A stretch of DNA of 5,323 nucleotides from the NCBI GenBank assembly GCA_027083665.1, contig JALWNV010000325.1, forward strand, positions 4,218-9,540, given 5' to 3'. Below the pieces are notes generated by a model. The model was not told the origin of the DNA. It saw nothing but the letters and a program-made list of their open reading frames with translations, and made no database searches. Positions within the stretch are counted from its first letter, which is position 1; each line of letters begins with the position of its first letter. The position numbers and the translations under genes were made by a program. Positions 1-5,323 of this stretch are shown piece after piece. Source of the DNA: Helicobacteraceae bacterium. Lineage in GTDB: Bacteria > Campylobacterota > Campylobacteria > Campylobacterales > Sulfurimonadaceae.

Positions 1-766
1 AATCGCAGTATCCGGGATAGACATCAAAACACTCGTCTGCACGCGCCGCTGCCGGGAACGGTGAATTGACCGAAGAAGACGATGCCGCAGCCGAAGAAGA
101 CGATGCCGGAGCCGAAGAAGACGATGCCGGTACGTTGCCGTCGCCCGGGTAGCCCGAAATCGCCAGTGCCGCTTTCGCCGCTTCTTTCGCGATATCGAGG
201 TTACCCGTCGTGTTGCCGTCGCCCTGGCCGACTTTGACAACGTCGAAGTCGTACTGCAGACCGCTTGCCGTCATGTACGTCGATGCAGTCGGATACAGGC
301 CGCTGAGGTTCGAATCGTTGTTCTCGAGGCGTGTCGTGAACGGGTTGACGTTATGCCATCCGGAACCGGCTTTCATATCCGGAGCGAGCGGCTCGCCCGC
401 ATCCGGCATGCCGTTGCCGTTCATATCGTTGACACCGCCTTTGGAAAGGATCATACCGGCACGCTCGTTCGCATGTTCATACGTTCCGTTGCCGACTTCG
501 ATCGTCGCAGCGCCTCCGACCGTGACGTTCGCTTCGAGTACGTAGGCGTCCGATACTTTGATCACCATCGCGCCCGGTGCGCTCGAGCTCGAGGAAGAAG
601 AGCTCGACGAAGTGATCGAGCTTGAGCTGCTCATTTCGCTCGAGCTGGAGCTCGAGGTGGTATTGTCGTCCGATGAAGACGATGAGCTTCCGCATCCTGT
701 CATCGTGAACGATGCCGCCAATACTGAAGCAGCAACAACGCTGATGAATTCTTTTTTACTTGCCAT
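1..766 (-). CDS. Serine-rich putative lipoprotein with EF-hand-like loop, 3'-partial
   Basis: 255 residues are visible and the frame is open to the window edge. The N-terminus MASKKEF plus a hydrophobic stretch ends in M-T-G-C (C25), a plausible if non-classic lipobox, so the mature protein would be lipid-anchored. Residues 27-62 are nearly all Ser in three blocks broken by DDNTT, EM and IT: a flexible linker. A folded region (about 66-206) contains DMNGNGMPDAGE (114-125). Its D-x-N-x-N-G-x-x-D-x-x-E spacing matches a calcium-binding EF-hand or dockerin-type loop. The segment around it, ending NPFTT, recalls a module repeated in large surface proteins of sulfur-oxidising Campylobacterota (memory only). 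A second linker (213-233) is three PASSSSA-like repeats, followed by a Cys-containing region (C246, C254). It has its own promoter and an AAAGGA site 5 nt before the ATG. Function is unknown; cell-surface or periplasmic display is likely, and a role as a secretion client is only a guess from proximity. Confidence 0.85.
   Translation of the reverse strand, partial: MASKKEFISVVAASVLAASFTMTGCGSSSSSSDDNTTSSSSSSEMSSSSSITSSSSSSSSSSAPGAMVIKVSDAYVLEANVTVGGAATIEVGNGTYEHANERAGMILSKGGVNDMNGNGMPDAGEPLAPDMKAGSGWHNVNPFTTRLENNDSNLSGLYPTASTYMTASGLQYDFDVVKVGQGDGNTTGNLDIAKEAAKAALAISGYPGDGNVPASSSSAPASSSSAAASSSSVNSPFPAAARADECFDVYPGYCD
68..130 (-). repeat. Three-copy 21-bp in-frame tandem repeat encoding PASSSSA-like units
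   Basis: The plus strand carries CCGAAGAAGACGATGCCG at 70, 91 and 112, with exact 21-bp periodicity; only the three bases between units vary. In the lipoprotein frame it encodes ASSSSAP, ASSSSAA and ASSSSV units. The identical codon order (TCG TCT TCT TCG each time) points to duplication of DNA rather than selection on Ser content alone. Confidence 0.88.
581..688 (-). repeat. Low-complexity poly-serine linker tract
   Basis: This tract encodes lipoprotein residues 27-62. Mixed AGC/TCG/TCC/TCT/TCA codons produce many overlapping GAGCTC and CTCGAG palindromes, so the DNA is locally self-complementary. Codon mixing distinguishes this tract from the precise repeat near the window's left edge. The Ser blocks probably tether the folded part away from the membrane anchor. 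Confidence 0.8.
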
Positions 767-771
767 AAATG

Positions 772-777
772 TCCTTT
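772..777 (-). promoter_or_regulatory. Ribosome-binding site of the lipoprotein gene
   Basis: AAAGGA is followed by 5 nt (CATTT) and the ATG at 766. This supports that start, and the signal peptide beginning there agrees. Confidence 0.75.
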
Positions 778-789
778 TGTGAAAATCTA

Positions 790-811
790 TAGCTGACTGG
801 CCAATCAACTA
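790..811 (-). promoter_or_regulatory. Palindrome in the 5' leader: operator or RNA stem
   Basis: The 20-bp core (791-810) reads AGTTGATTGGCCAGTCAGCT on the minus strand. It is an inverted repeat centred on GGCC and is symmetric at all but two base-pair positions in each half. The T/A flanks extend it to 22 bp. In the minus-strand RNA the two exceptions become U-G wobbles, so every position can pair. It begins about 5 nt downstream of the predicted transcription start. That position suits a repressor operator or a 5' stabilising stem, and the sequence alone cannot decide between them. Confidence 0.5.
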
Positions 812-822
812 AATACAGCGCA

Positions 823-828
823 ATTATA
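823..828 (-). promoter_or_regulatory. Extended -10 promoter for the lipoprotein gene
   Basis: The minus strand reads TTTTATGCTATAAT. This is a perfect TATAAT box (828-823) preceded by the TGn extension, with T-rich sequence upstream. No TTGACA-like -35 box occurs at 16-18 bp spacing (ATACAC at 17 bp), as is common for extended -10 promoters and for the main sigma factor of Campylobacterota. Transcription should start near 816-817, giving a leader of about 50 nt before the ATG at 766. This promoter separates the lipoprotein gene from the secretion operon, although read-through is possible. Confidence 0.72.
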
Positions 829-856
829 GCATAAAATTAACAATCGTGTATTAATG

Positions 857-904
857 GGCCGCCGGAAATCCCGTTCGGGCATTCGGGGAGTTTCTTCAGC
901 GGCC
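857..904 (-). terminator. Possible weak terminator or 3' fold after the GspJ-like gene
   Basis: Directly after the stop codon, GGCCGC (904-899) can pair with GCGGCC (862-857). The enclosed 36 nt include a small inner CCC-GAAC-GGG hairpin (879-870). No T-run follows on the minus strand, so this is not a classic intrinsic terminator. It may only be a 3'-end stabilising structure, or chance in GC-rich sequence. Confidence 0.25.
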
Positions 905-1531
905 TCAAAGCGCGAGTTCAAGCAGTATCCGGGGCATTTTTTCGGTATTGAGGTACAAAAACATATGCCCGGGCATCCGTCCCGCCTCCGCCTGCCGCCG
1001 CTCCCGGCGCCTGTCACGGTCCTCCTCGCTGCTGAGGCTCTCAGACGACGATGCCGCGGAAGATACGGCACGCTGCGATGTATTGTCCTCCGTGCCCGTC
1101 GCCGTATAGAGATTGAAATCGCTGACACCTGCCGCAAAACGATCCGCGTGGATCAGCATTTTCTGTTCGTACGGCACCGGCAAACCAATTTTACGGGCCG
1201 ACTCCAACCGTATCAATTCCTGAGTACGGGCATTGACGTACCATGTTACATAGGGCGCCGCGATATCGTAAAGCGTATTGCGTGTCTGCAGCTGCACGAC
1301 GGTAAAACGGCGGTTTTGTGTCGGCAGCGGCTGCACGGAAAGCGCTTCAATCAAATCGCGATACAGCAGCGTATACAGCAGGGTACGGTTTTGTTCCGTA
1401 TTCGCATGCCGGTCAAGTGTCCGGCCTGTCTGTTTGCTGGCGGCAATCGCCCCGTACATGAAAAGCGTTATCAACGCGATCAGTATGACCGATACCAGCA
1501 GCTCCATCAGGGTAAACGCCGATCGTTTCAT
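905..1531 (-). CDS. Minor pseudopilin, GspJ-like, with a Ser/Arg-rich insert
   Basis: This 208-residue protein starts MKRSA/FTLMELLV. It is a prepilin leader with Ala rather than Gly at -1, Phe at +1 and Glu at +5 (residue 10), then a membrane helix to about residue 30. After the helix, an amphipathic stretch with the RTLLYTLLYRDL pattern, a YVTWYVNARTQELIRLE strand pair (94-110) and a C-terminal MPRILLELAL (199-208) match the general plan of GspJ, a pseudopilus tip component. Residues about 156-186 are low complexity, first Ser-rich and then Arg/Glu-rich. They interrupt two beta strands and look like a surface loop. The ATG overlaps the preceding stop as ATGA, and a GAGG lies 8 nt upstream. 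It is the last gene of the overlapping cluster, with 138 bp to the next gene. Assignment as a pseudopilin is strong; assignment to GspJ specifically is moderate. Confidence 0.83.
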   Translation of the reverse strand: MKRSAFTLMELLVSVILIALITLFMYGAIAASKQTGRTLDRHANTEQNRTLLYTLLYRDLIEALSVQPLPTQNRRFTVVQLQTRNTLYDIAAPYVTWYVNARTQELIRLESARKIGLPVPYEQKMLIHADRFAAGVSDFNLYTATGTEDNTSQRAVSSAASSSESLSSEEDRDRRRERRQAEAGRMPGHMFLYLNTEKMPRILLELAL

Positions 1532-2001
1532 TGCAGCGGCCTCGTCACGAGTACCGCACCGTGAAGCTTTTCGCTTTTGATGCTCACCTGAACCAGCTCG
1601 AACTGGATGATCGGCGCGCTCGCGGCATCTTGAATCTCCTTGTCCGTGAAAGACTCTTCCGTTTCTTCACCGGATCCTTCCGCCGCTTCGGCCCCGAAAC
1701 TGATCGTATCGACAACCTGTTCGCTATAGTCGTATTTACGGTTTTGAAGGTACTTTCTGAGTTCGTCGTTTTGGATATCATACCTGCCGTCCATGATGTC
1801 GTAAAGCGTCTTGGTCGTATGGTTGAAGCGTTTGTCGGCATGGTTTCCGACGACCGAGAGGATCTCGCTGACCTCGGAAGTCTCTACGAGGCGGGAAAAA
1901 AGAAACATGCTTTGTGAATTCATCTTCAGCAGTGCGATCCCGGCGATCGCCGCGATAGCGGCCGCCGCCACGACCTCGACGAGCGTGAAGCCGGTTCGCA
2001 T
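1528..2001 (-). CDS. Minor pseudopilin, GspI-like (prepilin-type leader)
   Basis: This 157-residue protein begins MRTG/FTLVEVV, a class III prepilin signal: a short basic leader, Gly at -1, Phe at +1 and Glu at +5. A hydrophobic helix to about residue 25 follows. The prepilin peptidase GspO/PilD should cleave after G4 and methylate F5, and the protein would sit in the periplasmic pseudopilus. The rest is a small soluble domain with an acidic stretch (about 105-120, rich in Glu and Gly) before a closing beta-rich segment (130-157). Position after GspE, the size and the partner gene suggest the GspI slot in the I-J-K tip complex. Sequence beyond the leader does not prove which pseudopilin it is, so no symbol is given. 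The start is firm: AAGGA lies 6 nt upstream, and TGATG links it to the ATPase stop. Confidence 0.85.
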   Translation of the reverse strand: MRTGFTLVEVVAAAAIAAIAGIALLKMNSQSMFLFSRLVETSEVSEILSVVGNHADKRFNHTTKTLYDIMDGRYDIQNDELRKYLQNRKYDYSEQVVDTISFGAEAAEGSGEETEESFTDKEIQDAASAPIIQFELVQVSIKSEKLHGAVLVTRPLQ

Positions 2002-3515
2002 CAGGCGTCCTTGACGCCCACGCGGATGATCTCGTGCATCGATGTCGTCCCCTCCAGCAGCATCTCCTTGAGCTGGTCCGAGAGGGTCACCATGCCGTGT
2101 TTGACGGCGAGGTCGCGCAGAACATGGTCACTGACACGGTCTTTGAGCACTCCCCGGAATTCATCGTCCATCTCGAAAAACTCCCCGATCGCCTGGCGTC
2201 CGGAGTACCCCGTATAGTTACAGGCCTTGCAGCCTTTTTCGGTATAGATCACCGCCCCTTTCGGCAGACCGAACTCTTCGGCGTACTCTTCGGTGATCTT
2301 GTCCTCGACCTTGCATTCGTTGCAGAGTTTGCGTACCAGACGCTGCGCCAGAACCCCCAGCAACGACGAACCGATCAGAAACTGTTCCACTCCCATGTCG
2401 ATCAGGCGGGTGATCGACGCCGTGGCGTTGTTCGTGTGCAGGGTCGAGAAAACGAGGTGACCGGTCAATGCCGCCTGAATGGCGATCTCCGCCGTCTCCC
2501 CGTCGCGGATCTCCCCGACCATGACAACATCGGGGTCCTGCCGCAGAATCGAACGAAGCCCCGACGCGAACGTCAGCCCCGCCTTGGCGTTGGTCTGAAT
2601 CTGGTTGATGTTGTCAGCCTTGTATTCCACCGGATCCTCAACCGTGATAATATTCTTGTCCGGTGTCGCCACCTGCTGCAAAAAAGCGTGCAGCGTCGTC
2701 GATTTCCCCGAACCGGTCGGACCCGTGACGAGGATAATGCCGTGCGAGTGCTTGACGATCTCGTCAAGCTGATCGGTCAGCGCCTTGTTGAAACCCAGGT
2801 CAGGCAGATGCGGAATGTCTTCTGACTGCATCAGCATCCGCATAACGACCCGTTCGCCGTAGTACGTCGGCAGGATCGATACCCGCACGTCGAGCGTCTT
2901 ACCGGCGATTTTCACCTGCGTACGGCCGTCTTGCGGAATCCGCTTCTCGGAGATATCGAGATTGGAAATAACCTTGATCCGGCTGATGATGAGATTGGCG
3001 ATTTTGTTGTCGAAATCGGCATGTTTGTTCAGCGCCCCGTCGATACGGAAACGCACTTCGCTTTTGAATTCGTGGACCTCGATATGGATATCCGACGCCC
3101 GCTGCTTGATCGCCTGGTAGAACAAGGCGTTGACGAACTTGATGACCGGTGCGGACTCCTCACTCGTCAGCAGGTCCGAAGAGGTGTGAAGGAACTCCGA
3201 AAGCGACATCTCCTCGTCTTCGATCTCGTCTTGTTCCTGCTCGATACCGCTGAGCTCCTTGTCGGTCCGGATTTCGAGGAAACGGTTGTAAAGCCGGTCG
3301 AAACTGTCGTCGTCGGCTAACCGTATCGGATAGTCGAGTTCGTATTTGGAAAGAAAATCGAACGCTTCCCCGAGATGGCGCCGCGAAAGGATGATATGCG
3401 TTGCTCCCTCCACTTCGCTGAAAAGCACATAGTTGCGGATGCTGATATTGAGATCGACCGTGTCCAGCGGCGCCGGCCGCAGATCGACGCCTTCGATTTC
3501 GGGAATGTTCAGCAT
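2001..3515 (-). CDS. gspE: GspE-type secretion ATPase
   Basis: This is the cytoplasmic hexameric AAA+-like ATPase that powers pseudopilus assembly by acting on the inner-membrane platform. It has 504 residues from the ATG at 3515. The N-terminal part (about 25-90) looks like the GspE N2E domain and is followed by an acidic linker near 92-103. Catalytic motifs appear in order: Walker A GPTGSGKST (265-273), Asp box ITVEDPVEY (290-298), Walker B LRQDPDVVMVGEIRD (324-338) and His box LTGHLVFSTLHTNN (350-363). Four cysteines, C398, C401, C429 and C432, form the CxxC-x27-CxxC zinc module typical of GspE/PilB and absent from PilT. Length is normal for GspE and no motif is damaged. A GTG at 3518 would add one Met. 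I prefer the ATG because the AAGGGA Shine-Dalgarno lies 5 nt upstream of it but only 2 nt from the GTG. The gene overlaps both neighbours by one base, implying coupled translation. Confidence 0.95.
   Translation of the reverse strand: MLNIPEIEGVDLRPAPLDTVDLNISIRNYVLFSEVEGATHIILSRRHLGEAFDFLSKYELDYPIRLADDDSFDRLYNRFLEIRTDKELSGIEQEQDEIEDEEMSLSEFLHTSSDLLTSEESAPVIKFVNALFYQAIKQRASDIHIEVHEFKSEVRFRIDGALNKHADFDNKIANLIISRIKVISNLDISEKRIPQDGRTQVKIAGKTLDVRVSILPTYYGERVVMRMLMQSEDIPHLPDLGFNKALTDQLDEIVKHSHGIILVTGPTGSGKSTTLHAFLQQVATPDKNIITVEDPVEYKADNINQIQTNAKAGLTFASGLRSILRQDPDVVMVGEIRDGETAEIAIQAALTGHLVFSTLHTNNATASITRLIDMGVEQFLIGSSLLGVLAQRLVRKLCNECKVEDKITEEYAEEFGLPKGAVIYTEKGCKACNYTGYSGRQAIGEFFEMDDEFRGVLKDRVSDHVLRDLAVKHGMVTLSDQLKEMLLEGTTSMHEIIRVGVKDA
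2008..2012 (-). promoter_or_regulatory. Ribosome-binding site of the GspI-like gene
   Basis: AAGGA sits in the last codons of the ATPase gene, 6 nt before the ATG at 2001. Together with the TGATG overlap this points to re-initiation or coupled translation. Confidence 0.65.
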
Positions 3516-5323
3516 CACCTTCCCTTCGGTGTCAGGATATCGGCGGGGTTGGCCTGCTGTGTTTTCGGGCCCCCGGGTAGTTTCCCTTCTTTTTCGAGCT
3601 TTTCTCTGTGTTCCTCGAGTTTTCTCTCGATCAGGGTCTTATACTTGCTTTGAACTTCGTCGAGCTGCTGCAGGACTTTGCGGACTTTCGGCATATCTTC
3701 ATTGTGGCGGACGATGAACGGCGTCAGGATGATGACCAGGTTGATCTCTTCGTGTACCGTATGCTTCCAGTCGAACAGGCCGCCGAGAAACGGAATGTCC
3801 CGAAGGTACGGAATCCCCTGTGCTTCATCCCGGTTCTTGTCATAGATCAGCCCTCCGATAATAACGCTTTCACCGTTGTTGACGATCGCCGTCGTGATCA
3901 CTTCGCGCTTGGTCGTGCTCGGCAGCCCCGGAATGGAACTGTTGAGGATATCCTCGAGCTTGGCGGTACTGATCAGCGTCACCTTGTCGCCTTGCGACAG
4001 CCGCGGCTTGATCTTGAGCGTCAGACCGATATCCTGCCGGGTATAGGTGTTCCGTGCCAGCGAGGTGCTGTCCGAACCCTGCTGCGAGGAGGTGACCACC
4101 GGTTCGGTCCGGCCGACGTAGATGGAAGATTCCTGGTTGTTGACACACAGCAGCGTCGGTTCGGAGAGGGTATTCGCCGCACCGTTGCTGGCGAGGAAAT
4201 CCACCGTCGCACCGAACGCGACACCCGCATCGAAACTGGAGCTGCTGAGGTTGAGCAGACCGCCGCCGTCGAACGCCACGGCGGAACCGCCGAGATTGGC
4301 CGCGAACGTGAACAGTCCTGCATCCGTCACCGCGCCGCCGGCAAGTCCGTACTTGATCCCGATGGAGTCGGCCTTGTTCTGATTGATTTCGATGATACGC
4401 GCCTTGACGAATACCTGCGGTTTCTCGACATCGAGGATCTTGATCATATCGCGGATATCGTTGATATCGGACTCCAGCCCCGACACGACGAGGGCGTTGA
4501 GCTCGTCGTAGACACTGACGATCGGCTTGTCGGTCGGCTTGGCATACTTCTTTTTGTCCAGGACCTGCTGGAGCGACTTGACGACATTTTTCGCCTCGCT
4601 GTTTTCCAGCGGAATAATCGCCAGTTTCTGACTGCTGCCTTCGTCTTTGGCATCGAGACGCTTGACGATCGGGACGAGCTTCTTGATATTGGCTTCGGAA
4701 CCGAGGATAATGATGGAGTTCGTCGCATCGTCGCTGAGAATCTGAATCTTGTTGTTCATGATCTTCTGATTGATGATGCTCTGCGCGATCTTCGTCACCT
4801 GCGCCGCCAGCCGGCTGGCTTTGGCGTTTTTCAGCTGCACGAATTCGACGCTGTTGCTCGTCGCACGCTGTTTTTCAATCTTGTCGACGATCTTTTCGAT
4901 CACGTCGATATTTTTCGGATAATCGCTGACGATCATCGTATTGCTCTCTTTGATCGTCAGAAGCTTGCCGCCCTCGGAGAGGAACTGGCGGACTTTGGCG
5001 GCGATGATATCCACGTTTTCGTTTTTAAGCTCGATGAAACGGGTCTCCATCAGCCCCTGATGGCTGCGGCCGATGGGCAGGTTACGCTTGACTGCCGTGT
5101 TGGCCCGTTCGATTTTGAGAAAACTGCCGTCTTTGACGATGGTGAAACCTTTTTTTCCCAGTACCGCCAGCAGGATGTCCATCAGCTCGTCTTTATAGAT
5201 CGGAGAGGAGGAGACGAAATTGATCGTGCCCGGAATCGGCTGGGTGATCAGAATATTTTCTCCCGTGACCTTGCCGACCATTTTGATAAAATCTTCGATC
5301 TTGATGTTCTGCAGGTTGAGGTT
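3515..5323 (-). CDS. gspD: GspD-type secretin of a type II secretion-like system, 5'-partial
   Basis: This protein forms the multimeric outer-membrane channel of a T2SS, through which folded periplasmic substrates leave the cell. 602 residues are visible. An N0 domain spans about 1-73 and opens with NLNLQNIKIEDFIKMVGKVTG. Three ring-building N domains follow at about 92-150 (N1), 159-224 (N2) and 233-298 (N3). The secretin core runs from about 299 to 540. Core hallmarks are the gate segment IYVGRTEPVVTSS, the motif IPYLRDIPFLGGLF (504-517) and LTPFIV (533-538). A charged, probably coiled-coil tail (544-583) precedes a Pro/Gln-containing end. The ATG at 5281 is internal: the frame stays open to the window edge and those 14 extra residues belong to N0, so the signal peptide lies outside. 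The stop overlaps the ATPase start. Three N1-type repeats after N0 favour GspD over the type IV pilus secretin PilQ. A competence system of the Campylobacter Cts kind remains possible. Confidence 0.93.
   Translation of the reverse strand, partial: NLNLQNIKIEDFIKMVGKVTGENILITQPIPGTINFVSSSPIYKDELMDILLAVLGKKGFTIVKDGSFLKIERANTAVKRNLPIGRSHQGLMETRFIELKNENVDIIAAKVRQFLSEGGKLLTIKESNTMIVSDYPKNIDVIEKIVDKIEKQRATSNSVEFVQLKNAKASRLAAQVTKIAQSIINQKIMNNKIQILSDDATNSIIILGSEANIKKLVPIVKRLDAKDEGSSQKLAIIPLENSEAKNVVKSLQQVLDKKKYAKPTDKPIVSVYDELNALVVSGLESDINDIRDMIKILDVEKPQVFVKARIIEINQNKADSIGIKYGLAGGAVTDAGLFTFAANLGGSAVAFDGGGLLNLSSSSFDAGVAFGATVDFLASNGAANTLSEPTLLCVNNQESSIYVGRTEPVVTSSQQGSDSTSLARNTYTRQDIGLTLKIKPRLSQGDKVTLISTAKLEDILNSSIPGLPSTTKREVITTAIVNNGESVIIGGLIYDKNRDEAQGIPYLRDIPFLGGLFDWKHTVHEEINLVIILTPFIVRHNEDMPKVRKVLQQLDEVQSKYKTLIERKLEEHREKLEKEGKLPGGPKTQQANPADILTPKGR
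3521..3526 (-). promoter_or_regulatory. Ribosome-binding site deciding the GspE start
   Basis: AAGGGA lies inside the last codons of the secretin gene. It is 5 nt from the ATG at 3515 and only 2 nt from the alternative GTG at 3518, favouring the ATG and hence a TGATG stop-start junction like the one at the far end of the ATPase gene. Confidence 0.6.

Noticed and set aside
70..130. Short regular repeats considered as a CRISPR array
   Set aside because: The units are contiguous, with only 3 variable bases and no spacers, and they are in frame in a protein. This is a coding tandem repeat.
558..782. Plus-strand frame encoding a Leu/Glu-rich peptide
   Set aside because: The Leu/Glu pattern is the complement of the poly-Ser codons of the lipoprotein gene, not an independent protein.
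854..1564. Long plus-strand open frame (236 codons) opposite the GspJ-like gene
   Set aside because: It is the antisense shadow of a clear pseudopilin gene. Its translation is Arg/Cys-rich without a recognisable domain.
2034..2825. Plus-strand open frame (263 codons) opposite the ATPase gene
   Set aside because: The opposite strand encodes an intact GspE with all catalytic motifs. The plus-strand product is Arg/Gln-rich with no family resemblance.
5279..5281. ATG at 5281 as the secretin start
   Set aside because: The upstream 14 codons to the window edge are open and encode the expected start of the N0 domain. A start here would remove part of N0 and leave no signal peptide.
3515..5323. Type IV pilus secretin PilQ as an alternative identity
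   Set aside because: N0 followed by three N1-type repeats, and the GspD-like neighbourhood without pilMNOP genes in view, fit T2SS better. It cannot be fully excluded without the upstream genes.

Overview
The window is a compact bacterial segment with every supported gene on the minus strand. Reading from high to low coordinates, four genes of a type II secretion (T2SS)-like machine abut each other: a GspD-type secretin (5' end outside the window), a GspE-type secretion ATPase, and two minor-pseudopilin-like proteins that best resemble GspI and GspJ. After a 138-bp gap comes a separately promoted, serine-rich putative lipoprotein whose 3' end runs off the left edge.

Organism: a diderm, since there is an outer-membrane secretin and a lipoprotein signal. 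The secretin N0 region and the second pseudopilin's SA/FTLME-type leader recall Campylobacterota (Sulfurimonas, Sulfurovum and relatives). The extended -10 promoter without a recognisable -35 box also fits that group. By eye G+C is slightly above 50%, high for that phylum but known in some members such as Nitratifractor. This placement is from memory, not a search.

Layout: 5323-3515 secretin; 3515-2001 ATPase; 2001-1528 GspI-like; 1531-905 GspJ-like; 904-767 intergenic, with a possible weak terminator fold, an extended -10 promoter, a near-perfect 22-bp palindrome just downstream of the predicted transcription start, and a good ribosome-binding site; 766-1 lipoprotein. The four machine genes overlap by 1 or 4 nt (TGATG or ATGA junctions), so they are almost certainly one translationally coupled operon.

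How they would work together: GspE in the cytoplasm hydrolyses ATP to drive growth of a periplasmic pseudopilus. The GspI/J-like proteins would form part of its tip, and GspD is the outer-membrane gate. The inner-membrane platform (GspF, L, M), the major pseudopilin (GspG) and GspC are not in the window and must lie upstream or elsewhere. The neighbouring lipoprotein has long Ser linkers, an EF-hand-like loop and a recent-looking 21-bp tandem repeat. It could be an exported surface protein or a client of the system, but only proximity supports that link. I found no clearly new system; the most interesting points are the palindromic leader and the serine-rich lipoprotein, followed by the low-complexity insert in the GspJ-like protein.
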